Assembly (NCBI GenBank): GCA_910584195.1
Contig: CAJTYV010000001.1
Location: forward strand, 128,718-192,717
Length of the DNA stretch: 64,000 nucleotides
Source: an uncultured Ruminococcus sp.
GTDB taxonomy: Bacteria > Bacillota > Clostridia > Oscillospirales > Ruminococcaceae
Direction of reading: 5' to 3'
Shown: piece by piece, positions 15,789 to 24,681 of the stretch
How positions within the stretch are numbered: the stretch's first letter is position 1
How the letters are laid out: each line of letters starts with the position of its first letter
The notes under the pieces: model-generated
Database searches by the model: none
The model's input: only the letters and a program-made list of their open reading frames with translations
What the model was told of the DNA's origin: nothing
Position numbers and translations under genes: made by a program

Positions 15789-17085
15789 CATTGTCACCTT
15801 TCTTTCCAAAAAGCCTGCTAAAGAAACCTTTCTTTTTCTTCTTTTCGGAAACTGTTTCGGCAACAGATTCTTCTTCGGTTTCGGAAACCTCCTCAGATAC
15901 AGCTTCTTCCGCAGCTTCTGTAATTTCCTCTGCCGCGTTTTCCGCTGTGGTTTCGATAATTTTTTCAACTATCTTTTCTTCTTCAATTTCAAAGATTTCC
16001 TCACCGTCTGTTTCTTCCTCAACTTCGATGATTTCCTCAACAACAGCTTCTTCCACAGTCTCAGGAGCTTCCTCAACAACTGCTTCTTCCTCAGTTTCAG
16101 GAACTTCCTCAACAATGGCTTCTTCCTTAGTCTCGGAAACCTCCTCCGATTTTTCTGCTGCTTTGCGCTTAGCTTCGTCAAGGTCAAAGAGAGCGTCCAC
16201 AAACATGCGGCTGTCAAACGGCTGCAAATCGTCTATTTTCTCGCCTACTCCAATAAGCTTTACGGGTATGCCAAGTTCATTTTTAATTGATATAACAATT
16301 CCGCCTTTTGCCGTACCGTCCAGTTTTGTAAGAACTATTCCCGTAATGGGAGCAGTTTCGCTGAAAAGCTTTGCCTGACTTACAGCGTTTTGTCCGGTAG
16401 TAGCGTCAAGAACAAGGAGTATCTCGCGCGAGCTTTCCGCGGCTTTACTGTCGATGATCCGGTTAATTTTTTTAAGCTCCTCCATAAGATTCTTCTTATT
16501 ATGAAGTCTGCCGGCTGTATCTATAACAACAACATCGCATCCGCGCGCTTTTGCCGCTTCAAGCGAATCATACACTACAGCCCCCGGATCGCTGCCCTCG
16601 GCATGCTTTACAATATCCACTCCGGCACGGTCGGTCCACACCTGTAACTGGTCGATAGCCGCAGCACGAAACGTATCCGCCGCAGCTACAAGTACTTTTT
16701 TGCCTTCCTGTTTAAACTGATGACAAAGTTTGCCGATAGTCGTTGTTTTTCCTGCACCGTTTACTCCGATGACCATTATAACGGCAGGAGAAACCGAAAG
16801 GTCAAGCCCCGTATCGTCACCCATGATATCCGAAATAACCTCGTGTATAAGCTCCATTATATCGTTGGGATCGGTAATGCCGCGCTCTTTGACAAGCTTA
16901 CGTACACGGCTGCAAATCTCAACTGAAGTATCAACGCCGATGTCGCTCATTATCATCTGCTCTTCAAGCTCCTCGAAAAGCTCCTCGTCTATTTTTGTAA
17001 ACGAATTAAATACCCGCTGAAGTCCTCCGAGAAAGCTGTCCTTCGTCTTTTTAAGACCCTCTGCGATTTTAGAAAATAATCCCAT
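15781..17085 (-). CDS. ftsY: Signal recognition particle receptor FtsY with acidic domain at the C terminus
   Basis: The protein has 434 residues from the ATG that follows GGAGGAAATT. An upstream in-frame ATG lacks a Shine-Dalgarno. The N domain starts MGLFSKIAEGLKKTKDSF. The G domain has GVNGAGKTTTIGKL, ADTFRAAA, DTAGR and TKLDGTAKGG, ending at about 309. Residues 310-415 are Glu/Val-rich quasi-repeats (VSETEEE, VPETEEE), and the last 20 are basic-amphipathic (KKKKKGFFSRLFGKKGDNDE). In E. coli the acidic A domain with its GFFS..-type membrane motif is N-terminal, so the order is reversed here. FtsY docks SRP-ribosome complexes at the membrane. It sits directly downstream of smc. Confidence 0.96.
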   Translation of the reverse strand: MGLFSKIAEGLKKTKDSFLGGLQRVFNSFTKIDEELFEELEEQMIMSDIGVDTSVEICSRVRKLVKERGITDPNDIMELIHEVISDIMGDDTGLDLSVSPAVIMVIGVNGAGKTTTIGKLCHQFKQEGKKVLVAAADTFRAAAIDQLQVWTDRAGVDIVKHAEGSDPGAVVYDSLEAAKARGCDVVVIDTAGRLHNKKNLMEELKKINRIIDSKAAESSREILLVLDATTGQNAVSQAKLFSETAPITGIVLTKLDGTAKGGIVISIKNELGIPVKLIGVGEKIDDLQPFDSRMFVDALFDLDEAKRKAAEKSEEVSETKEEAIVEEVPETEEEAVVEEAPETVEEAVVEEIIEVEEETDGEEIFEIEEEKIVEKIIETTAENAAEEITEAAEEAVSEEVSETEEESVAETVSEKKKKKGFFSRLFGKKGDNDE

Positions 17086-17104
17086 AATTTCCTCCATTTA
17101 TGGT

Positions 17105-20100
17105 CTATTGAATATCCTCTGTGTCACCCTGAAAATCCACCTGTTCCATTTTCAGAAGCTTTGAAATGCCGTCCTCCTGCATCGTAACGCCGTAAAGAAC
17201 GTTTGCCTCCTCCATTGCGCTGCGCCTGTGAGTAACGAGGACGAACTGCGTAGTATCAGTAAAGTTCTTAAGATACTGAGCATACTTTCTGACATTCACC
17301 TCGTCGAGAGCCGCGTCTATCTCGTCCAATATACAGAAAGGAGCAGGACGAAGTTTCAGAATTGCAAAATATATAGCGATAGCCACAAAGGATTGCTCTC
17401 CTCCCGAAAGCGAGATAAGATTTTTTATCACCTTTCCGGGCGGTGCAACGCTTATCTCGATGCCCGATTCAAGGATGTTCTCGGGATCTGACAGGATAAG
17501 CTCCGCCTTTCCGCCGCCGAAAAGCTCGACGAATATTTCCTTGAAATTTGAATTTATCACACGGAAGCTCTCAGCGAAAATACGGCACATTTCCTCAGTC
17601 AGCTCGGAAATTATCCTTTCAAGCTCACGCTTTGAATTCTGAACGTCCGCAATCTGTGACGACATGAATTCATACCGTTCTGATACCTCCCTGTATTCTT
17701 CAACCGCATCAACATTTACACTGCCCAAAGCGCGTATCTTGTTCTTGACGGACGCAAGCTCAGCCTGCGAAGCAGTAATATCGTCTGTTTTTTCAGCATT
17801 TTTCAGAGCTTCGGAGTGTGTCATTTCATAAACGTCCATAAGCTGACGGATAATACTGTCGGAATCACGTTCAGCCGCTTCATGACGTTCTTCAAGACGC
17901 GTTATATCTCCCGAAAGCTTTTCTTTTGCTTCGTTAAGCTGCTTCATACCTTTCTGGATCTCACCCGCAAGACGGTTCTGCTCGGCATGAACTTCCTGAT
18001 AACGCTTGATCTCTGCCGAATACCTCTCCGCATTTCTTCCTGTATTTTCAAGCTCGGCGCTTAATCTTTCAATTTCTTCACGCTTTTCGGAAATTATTCT
18101 GTTCTGTCGTTCAATTTCATCCTCAAAACGGCTGCTGCCGCTGTCAAGAAGTTCAATTTCTGATTTAATACGCTCAACATCTGATTTTTGCGACTGAATA
18201 TCCTTAGAGATCTCCATATCGCGGATTTTAAGCTGTGACAGCCTTTCTGAAAGTTCAGCTCGTTCAAGCCGCAGTTTTTCACGGCTGTTCTGTCCCTCAG
18301 CAAGCCTTTGTTCTGCGACTTTTATCTTTTCTTCCAAAGCCTCAGCTTCGCTGCGTGCGTTGGATTCCGCCTCTTTTGAAGCCGAAATACGGCTTTCAAA
18401 TTCAGCCTGCTGACGGTCGGAGTTTTCCGCGCTCGCCTTTAACTGCTCGACCAGCGTGTTAAGACTTGTCAACTCGGCATTTATTCGTATACGAGCAGCT
18501 TCGCACCTGGAAAGTTCGGATTTTACAGATTCCCTGTCATATCTTAGTTTTTCCGATTCTGCACGGAGCTTCTCTATTTTAGCGTTAAATTCCTCGCGCT
18601 GTACGGTAAGGGAGTTTATTTCAGAATCAAGTTTATCAATTTCATTCTTTCGTGTAATAACTCCGGCAGATTTCTGAGACGAACCGCCGGTAAAAGAACC
18701 GCCTGCGTTCACGACCTGTCCGTCAAGGGTGACTATACGAAATTTATATCCGTATTTTTTGGCTATATTTGCGGCAGAATCAATATCCTCCGCAATTACT
18801 ATACGTCCCAGAAGCGAAGCAATTATTCCGCTGAATTTTTCATCGTACGTGACTATCTCGCTTGCCTTGGCAACGTATCCCGTACAATTTTCAAGACCGT
18901 TCTCACGCAGTTCATAGCCTTTTACGGAAGTTATAGGCAGAAAAGTCGCGCGTCCGCCGTGCTGCTCCTTTAAAAATCTTATTCCTCTTTTTGCGGAATC
19001 CTCGTTTTCAACGATGATATTCTGCATAGAACCGCCCAAAGCCGTTTCAACAGCAAGAGCGTACTTTCCCTCAACGCCGATATTTTGAGCAACCGTCCCG
19101 TACACGCCGCTGAGTCTGCCCTGTTTTGAAGCTTTCAGTATCTGTTTTACACTGCCTGCGAATCCCTCCATGCTGTTTTCGAGGTCTATGAGTATCTTGC
19201 GTCTCTGCTGGCAGTTTTTAAGTTCGTACAGAACTTTCTCAAAACTGCTTTTAGCCTGTTCAAACGCCTCTTTACGCGAACTGTAAAGCTTTTCAAGACC
19301 GCTGAGCTTATTATTCAATTCTTCTGATTTTTTTAAATTACTGTCAAGTTCAGATGTATTTTTTTTGATCTTCTCATTATATCCGCCGACAGCAGCTTCA
19401 ATATCGTTTGTACTGTCAAGCAGTTCGCGCAAACGCTTTTCATCATCTAAGGCATGCTGTTTTGCAGCTTCCGCGGCAAAATTCAGCTCGCTTCGTTTAA
19501 TATAAAGGTCATTTATCTCACTTCCTGCCCTCTCAACCGAATCACCGAGCTTTGTATTTTTTTCTTCAGCCGTTTCAAATTCTTTTTTGACCGATTCCGC
19601 TTCCAATAAAAGCTCGGATTTCTTCTGTTCAAGCACGACGATCTTTTTTTCGGTTTCTTTTATACGAAGATGCAGGTCACGTCTTGTTTCTTCGGAATCT
19701 TCCATGCTTATTTTAGCCTTGCGTATAGCCTCTGCACAATGGTTTATGTCATTTTCAAATACGGCAATATCAGACTTTTTCTTGGAGGAGTCTTGTTCCT
19801 CCTTAAGCATTCTTTGCCTTAACTCGTCAGATCGTGCGGTACATCTCTGCATTTCCCGATAGCTGTCCTGAAGCTTTTCTTCTTCACGGGCAATATCGTT
19901 CTCCGTGTTTTCATACTCTCCGCGGCTGAGAAGTATCTTTTCGTCAAGCTTATCAAGTTTTTCCTTTAACTCGTCAAGCCGCGTTATCCAAACCGAAAGC
20001 TCAAGACGTTTTCTTTCCTCCGCAAGCTTTATAAATTTCTGCGCCTTTTCGGACTGCACCCTCAGAGGTTCCACACGATTTTCAAGCTCGGACAATATAT

Positions 20101-20677
20101 CCGAAAGCCTGAGCAGATTCTCCTGAGCCGCAGTAAGCTTACGCTCGGCTTCTAACTTTTTGTAGCGGAATTTCGAGATACCTGCCGCTTCCTCGAAAAT
20201 ATCACGGCGTTCGCTGCTTTTTGCGCCAACGATCTCAGCTATACGTCCCTGACCGATGATAGAATATCCATCTCGTCCCAGGCCCGTATCCATAAAAAGC
20301 TCGTTTATGTCTTTAAGACGGCAGCTTTTGCCGTTTATCATATATTCGCTCTCTCCGCTTCGATAGAGCTTTCGTGTGACTGCTATCTCATCGCCCATAT
20401 CGGATAACGTGCTGTCAGAATTATCTATATTCAGCGTAACGGCGGCAAACCCCATAGGTCTTCTCGCAACAGTACCGGAAAAAATAACGTCCTCCATTTT
20501 GTTGCCTCTCAGAGTCTTTGTAGACTGCTCTCCGAGCACCCAGCGAACTGAATCGCCGATATTACTTTTTCCGCTGCCGTTGGGTCCTACCACCGCCGTC
20601 AGACCCTTGTCAAAGGTAAGGCTCACTTTGTCGGGAAATGACTTAAATCCCTGTATTTCCAATGATTTAAGATACAA
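17105..20677 (-). CDS. smc: Chromosome segregation ATPase SMC
   Basis: The 1190-residue protein has normal full length. It starts at TTG, 7 bases after GGAGGTG. Walker A GPNGSGKSN is near residue 33, and long coiled coils run about 170-500 and 660-1010. The hinge lies near 515-640 (VYGTVAQNIGV, GGSFTGGS), the ABC signature LSGGEQSFVAIA near 1090, and Walker B FCILDEIDAALDE near 1120. It is the ATPase of condensin with ScpA and ScpB, which are not in the window. It follows the radical SAM gene by 1 base and leads into ftsY, the Firmicute rnc-smc-ftsY order. Confidence 0.98.
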   Translation of the reverse strand: MYLKSLEIQGFKSFPDKVSLTFDKGLTAVVGPNGSGKSNIGDSVRWVLGEQSTKTLRGNKMEDVIFSGTVARRPMGFAAVTLNIDNSDSTLSDMGDEIAVTRKLYRSGESEYMINGKSCRLKDINELFMDTGLGRDGYSIIGQGRIAEIVGAKSSERRDIFEEAAGISKFRYKKLEAERKLTAAQENLLRLSDILSELENRVEPLRVQSEKAQKFIKLAEERKRLELSVWITRLDELKEKLDKLDEKILLSRGEYENTENDIAREEEKLQDSYREMQRCTARSDELRQRMLKEEQDSSKKKSDIAVFENDINHCAEAIRKAKISMEDSEETRRDLHLRIKETEKKIVVLEQKKSELLLEAESVKKEFETAEEKNTKLGDSVERAGSEINDLYIKRSELNFAAEAAKQHALDDEKRLRELLDSTNDIEAAVGGYNEKIKKNTSELDSNLKKSEELNNKLSGLEKLYSSRKEAFEQAKSSFEKVLYELKNCQQRRKILIDLENSMEGFAGSVKQILKASKQGRLSGVYGTVAQNIGVEGKYALAVETALGGSMQNIIVENEDSAKRGIRFLKEQHGGRATFLPITSVKGYELRENGLENCTGYVAKASEIVTYDEKFSGIIASLLGRIVIAEDIDSAANIAKKYGYKFRIVTLDGQVVNAGGSFTGGSSQKSAGVITRKNEIDKLDSEINSLTVQREEFNAKIEKLRAESEKLRYDRESVKSELSRCEAARIRINAELTSLNTLVEQLKASAENSDRQQAEFESRISASKEAESNARSEAEALEEKIKVAEQRLAEGQNSREKLRLERAELSERLSQLKIRDMEISKDIQSQKSDVERIKSEIELLDSGSSRFEDEIERQNRIISEKREEIERLSAELENTGRNAERYSAEIKRYQEVHAEQNRLAGEIQKGMKQLNEAKEKLSGDITRLEERHEAAERDSDSIIRQLMDVYEMTHSEALKNAEKTDDITASQAELASVKNKIRALGSVNVDAVEEYREVSERYEFMSSQIADVQNSKRELERIISELTEEMCRIFAESFRVINSNFKEIFVELFGGGKAELILSDPENILESGIEISVAPPGKVIKNLISLSGGEQSFVAIAIYFAILKLRPAPFCILDEIDAALDEVNVRKYAQYLKNFTDTTQFVLVTHRRSAMEEANVLYGVTMQEDGISKLLKMEQVDFQGDTEDIQ

Positions 20678-20678
20678 A

Positions 20679-21677
20679 TTATTTCACCTCCCCTATTTCA
20701 TAAATTGGAATATTTTCATCGCCGATAAATTTCACTTCCGTATGACTTTTTCTGAAATACTCGATATTTGACCGTTTGTGTCCCGCTGCTTTGCTGATAC
20801 ATGACGGATTTACGGCAATTTTATATATATTGTCCCGCGGCTCATGAAATGCAATAAATTCTTCTGTTCTCCGCCTGTAAATAAGATTTTCGCAAAGCTC
20901 ACGGAAAGCAGGGTGATAAAATCCTCCCACCATATCCTTTTCCACAAATTCGCTTGCATGAAGTCCGCATTTTATTACTTTTATTTTCTCATACGAAAAA
21001 CGCATAATGGCATCTGAACATATATCAAGAACCGTATCAAATTCAAAAGGCTTATATTCTCCGCTTTCAAGAAGTTCCGCAAGCTTAGTACCTTTCAGGA
21101 TTACAACAGGGTAGATCCTGACCGTATCGGGACTGAGTTCTATGATCCTGTCAATAGTTTCAAATTCATTTTTTTCGGTACTTCCATACAATCCGCACAT
21201 CATCTGCAATCCCAGTTCAAAGCCGTGTTCCCGTATCAAAGCGCAGGCATCAGCAACGTCCTCCGCCGAATGACCGCGTTCATTCGCTTCAAGAACGTCA
21301 TCGCACATGGACTGCGCGCCCAGCTCGATCGCCGTAACGCTGTTTTTTTTCAGTATCCCGAGAATTTCGCTGTCAATGCAGTCGGGGCGCGTTGAGATAC
21401 GTATTCCCCTGAATTTTCCTGTGCCGATAAACTCCCTTGCAGTTTCGAGAAGCTCAGTCATATAGCCGCGCGGAATTGCCGTGAAACTTCCCCCGAAGAA
21501 AGCTATCTCCGTGTTTTCGGGAGATTTCACCTCGCAAAGCGCCTTTTCGCATATCGACCTTACATCGTTAGCTGACGGCGCACGCTGAGTGCCGCTTATA
21601 GTCCTCTGGTCGCAAAAACTGCATCTGTGAGGACATCCAATGTGAGGAATAAATATAGAAATATTAGCATGTTTCAT
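20679..21677 (-). CDS. Radical SAM protein, Elp3-like family, between rnc and smc
   Basis: The 332-residue protein has the cluster motif GCPHRCSFCDQ (C-x3-C-x2-C, about 14-23), FFGGSFTAIPR near 60 and a radical SAM barrel with ISTRPDCID and ELGAQSMCDDVL. A C-terminal GGFYHPAFRELCE block follows. This Elp3-like group is commonly encoded between rnc and smc in clostridia. The substrate is unknown, but RNA-linked chemistry is possible by resemblance to Elp3. Its ATG overlaps the rnc stop (ATGA). Confidence 0.88.
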   Translation of the reverse strand: MKHANISIFIPHIGCPHRCSFCDQRTISGTQRAPSANDVRSICEKALCEVKSPENTEIAFFGGSFTAIPRGYMTELLETAREFIGTGKFRGIRISTRPDCIDSEILGILKKNSVTAIELGAQSMCDDVLEANERGHSAEDVADACALIREHGFELGLQMMCGLYGSTEKNEFETIDRIIELSPDTVRIYPVVILKGTKLAELLESGEYKPFEFDTVLDICSDAIMRFSYEKIKVIKCGLHASEFVEKDMVGGFYHPAFRELCENLIYRRRTEEFIAFHEPRDNIYKIAVNPSCISKAAGHKRSNIEYFRKSHTEVKFIGDENIPIYEIGEVK

Positions 21678-22378
21678 ACGCTTGTATTATAACCCATAAG
21701 TTCAAGAGCTTCTTTTGCCGCAAGCTGCTCAGCATCCTTTTTGCTGCGGCCTCTGCCTTTGCCTATGACCTGAGAATTGAGCATTACCTCAACCACAAAA
21801 CGTTTGTTATGATCGGGACCTTCCTCACCGATAAGAACGTATTCCACCTTTTCCTCGGGATTTTTCTGAACTACCTCCTGTAAGACCGTTTTAAAGTCAC
21901 CGAAAGCCATTTTCGCACCGTGAACGAGGTCGCTTGGTATAAACTTCAGAATATGTTTTCTTGCCGCTTCGATACCGCCGTCGAGGTACACAGCGGCAAT
22001 AACTGCTTCAAACGCGTCAGCTAAAATGGAGGGTCTTTCACGTCCGCCGGTATTTTCTTCGCCCTTGCCGAGAAGAATGTACTCACCAAGATGAATACGC
22101 TGAGCAAAAACGTGCAGGCTCTTTTCACATACAAGAGAAGCACGCAGCTTTGTCAGATCACCCTCTGCAACAGTATTAAGATGCTTGTAAAGATAATCCG
22201 AAACCACTACGGAAAGTACGCTGTCACCCAAAAACTCCAGTCTTTCGTTACTGCCGCGGGGATTTTTCGTTTCATTGGCATAAGAAGAATGGGATAACGC
22301 GTTGATTATCAGTTTTTTATTTCTGAATTTGTATCCGATAATTTTTTCAAATTCCGAAATATTTTCAATATCATTCAT
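21674..22378 (-). CDS. rnc: Ribonuclease III
   Basis: The protein has 234 residues from the ATG that is 9 bases after AAAGGA. An ATG three codons earlier abuts that box. The RNase III signature NERLEFLGDSVLSVV lies near 36-50 with acidic residues for two-metal catalysis. ILADAFEAVIAAVYLDGG lies near 113, and a double-stranded RNA binding domain (about 155-230) ends GRSKKDAEQLAAKEAL. It cuts rRNA precursors and structured RNAs. The start overlaps the plsX stop. Confidence 0.97.
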   Translation of the reverse strand: MNDIENISEFEKIIGYKFRNKKLIINALSHSSYANETKNPRGSNERLEFLGDSVLSVVVSDYLYKHLNTVAEGDLTKLRASLVCEKSLHVFAQRIHLGEYILLGKGEENTGGRERPSILADAFEAVIAAVYLDGGIEAARKHILKFIPSDLVHGAKMAFGDFKTVLQEVVQKNPEEKVEYVLIGEEGPDHNKRFVVEVMLNSQVIGKGRGRSKKDAEQLAAKEALELMGYNTSV

Positions 22379-23375
22379 TATTATCATTCCTTTGGGAATT
22401 TACGTATTTTTCGATGGATTCAATAACTTTGCCATTCACACATTTCTGCGCCTGCCTCACCGCATTGAAAAAAGCCTTTGCATCGGAGCTTCCGTGAGCC
22501 TTTATAACAGGTTTTTTCACGCCCATAAGAGCCGAACCGCCGGTCTCTCTGTAATCCATCTGTTTTTTCAGAATCTTTATTTTGCCCAGCGAAAGAACTG
22601 CGCCGACTTTGCCTATACCCGAGAATATCCACTTCAACTTCCTTGCAAAAAACGATCCCATGCCCTCATAAAGCTTCAGCACGATATTGCCGGTAAAACC
22701 GTCCGTTACGACTACATGGCAATCGCCGTCCGGCAAAGCTCTCGCCTCGATATTTCCGGCAAAATTCAGTCCCGAGCCTTTAAGCAGCTTATACGCTTCA
22801 AGCTCAAGCTCTCTGCCCTTTGAATCCTCCGCACCTATATTAAGAAGTCCGACTTTCGGAGATTTTATACCCATGACTTTCTCCATATACGCGCTTCCCA
22901 TGACTGCAAACTGCATTAGCATTTCCGGGCGGCATTCAGTATTTGCACCTGCGTCAAGGAGGATAAACGAGCCTTTGTCAGTAGGCAGCAGCGGCGCAGG
23001 AGCGACACGTTTTATGCCCTTGATGCGCTTTACGATAAAGGTCGCCCCCATTACCAATGCGCCCGTGCTTCCGGCTGAAACAAAGGCATCGCCCTTATTT
23101 TCAGCAAGAAGCTGCATTCCGAGAGCCATAGAAGTATTCTTCCCCGATTTTATAATTTCAGTCGGTTCGCTGTGTATATCGAAAACTTCATCGGTATGAG
23201 CTATCTCCATTCCGTCAAGACTTATACCGTTGTCGGCAGCGCATTTTTTTATTTTATTTTCACTGCCCGTAAGGATTATTTTCACACCAAGCTCTCTGAC
23301 TGCTCTTTCGCATCCTTTGATAACTTCAAGAGGAGCATTATCGCCCCCGAAAGCGTCAACTATAATTTTTTCCAA
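22371..23375 (-). CDS. plsX: Phosphate acyltransferase PlsX
   Basis: About 334 residues. KIIVDAFGGDNAPLEV is the family start, SAGSTGALVMGATFIV is central, and CHVVVTDGFTGNIVLKLYEG marks the C-terminal half. It makes acyl-phosphate from acyl-ACP for phosphatidic acid synthesis. Two TTG codons are possible starts. The one at 23375 is 10 bases after GGGGAG, while 23384 is one base after it. The gene overlaps the trmFO end. No acpP lies between plsX and rnc, unlike Bacillus. Confidence 0.95.
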   Translation of the reverse strand: MEKIIVDAFGGDNAPLEVIKGCERAVRELGVKIILTGSENKIKKCAADNGISLDGMEIAHTDEVFDIHSEPTEIIKSGKNTSMALGMQLLAENKGDAFVSAGSTGALVMGATFIVKRIKGIKRVAPAPLLPTDKGSFILLDAGANTECRPEMLMQFAVMGSAYMEKVMGIKSPKVGLLNIGAEDSKGRELELEAYKLLKGSGLNFAGNIEARALPDGDCHVVVTDGFTGNIVLKLYEGMGSFFARKLKWIFSGIGKVGAVLSLGKIKILKKQMDYRETGGSALMGVKKPVIKAHGSSDAKAFFNAVRQAQKCVNGKVIESIEKYVNSQRNDNNE

Positions 23376-24681
23376 TTCTTTCAAGCTCCCCTTTCAAAGC
23401 AGCAACGGCGCGGTTTGCATATACACCGTATTTTGCCTTTTTGTCACGTATTCTTTCGCCAATATCGGGAAGTATTCCCATATTTGCGCCCATAGGCTGA
23501 AATTTGCCGCTGTTGAATCTGTCGCTTATGTAGGCGGTCAAAGCGCCGATCATCGTTTCACGGGGCAAACTCAAAGCTTCAAGTCCAAGTATACGTCTTG
23601 CCGCCGCCGTACCCGCTATGATACCGCTTGCTGCGGACTCCATATATCCCTCGACACCCGTTATCTGTCCGGCAAAATAAATATTTTTATTATTTCTCAT
23701 TGAAAAATCAGAATCAAGCAGTTCGGGACTGTTTATGAAGGTATTTCTATGCATAACGCCATACCGCATAAATTCTGCGTTTTCAAGACCGGGTATCATA
23801 GAAAACACACGTTTCTGCTCGCCGAATTTCAGATTTGTCTGAAAACCCACAAGGTTGAACAGCGTTGCTTCTTTATTCTCACGTCTGAGCTGAACCACGG
23901 CATAAGGGCGTTTTCCCGTGCGTATATCCGTAATTCCCACAGGCTTCATAGGACCGAAACGCATCGTATCCTCCCCTCTTGAAGCAAGAACCTCTATAGG
24001 CATGCACCCCTCGTAAACGCTGAACGGATGAGTTTCAAAATCTTTCAGCCGTACCCTTTCAGCATTTACAAGCTCATGATAAAAAGCGGTATATTCATCT
24101 TTATTCATAGGACAGTTAATATAGTCCGCCTCGCCTCTTCCGTACCTTGAAGCGAAGAAAACCTTTTCCTTGTCAAGACTTTCATAGGTCACTATGGGAG
24201 CAGCCGCATCGTAAAAGCTCAATCCCTCGCCGCAAAGCTCCTTTATCACATCAGCCATTGCACCGCCGGTAAGGGGGCCTGTAGCAATAATGCTTATTCC
24301 GTCGGGAAGCTTCGCGACTTCTTCTTCAATAACCTCGATAAGCGGATTTTCCCGAATTTTCGCAGTAACGCAGTCTGAAAATCTCTCACGATCCACCGCA
24401 AGAGCTCCGCCTGCTTCCACGGAATTTTCCTTTGCACAGGGAACAGTCAGAGAACCGAGCATTTCCATTTCCGCTTTCAGCAGACCGGCAGCCGATTCAA
24501 GTCTTGAAGCTTTCAGCGAATTTGAGCAGACAAGCTCCGCAAAACCTTTGTATTTATGCGCAGGACTGAACTTTTTCGGCTTCATTTCATAAAGCCGTAC
24601 ATTTATGCCGTAACTTGCCAAAGCCCATGCAGCTTCGCAGCCGGCAAGTCCTGCTCCAATAACATTTACGGTAGCGTTCAT
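23356..24681 (-). CDS. trmFO: Methylenetetrahydrofolate-tRNA-(uracil-54-C5) methyltransferase
   Basis: The 441-residue protein has FAD-binding VIGAGLAGCEAAWALA at 7-22. It continues with LVCSNSLKA, LKAEMEMLGS and the C-terminal YFAGQITGVEGYMESAASG (about 335-353), which are hallmarks of TrmFO. It makes ribothymidine at U54 of tRNA using folate and FAD. Its ATG overlaps the topA stop (ATGA), and topA-trmFO pairing is common in Firmicutes. Confidence 0.97.
   Translation of the reverse strand: MNATVNVIGAGLAGCEAAWALASYGINVRLYEMKPKKFSPAHKYKGFAELVCSNSLKASRLESAAGLLKAEMEMLGSLTVPCAKENSVEAGGALAVDRERFSDCVTAKIRENPLIEVIEEEVAKLPDGISIIATGPLTGGAMADVIKELCGEGLSFYDAAAPIVTYESLDKEKVFFASRYGRGEADYINCPMNKDEYTAFYHELVNAERVRLKDFETHPFSVYEGCMPIEVLASRGEDTMRFGPMKPVGITDIRTGKRPYAVVQLRRENKEATLFNLVGFQTNLKFGEQKRVFSMIPGLENAEFMRYGVMHRNTFINSPELLDSDFSMRNNKNIYFAGQITGVEGYMESAASGIIAGTAAARRILGLEALSLPRETMIGALTAYISDRFNSGKFQPMGANMGILPDIGERIRDKKAKYGVYANRAVAALKGELERIGKNYS

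Noticed and set aside
15789..15968. N-terminal basic extension of the RdgB-type protein
   Set aside because: It is the shifted frame of the repetitive ftsY acidic tail, and the ATGs at 15791/15788 have a good ribosome site.
15969..16217. Lys/Arg-rich minus-strand frame over the ftsY tail
   Set aside because: Shadow frame produced by Glu-rich codons of ftsY; no ribosome site.
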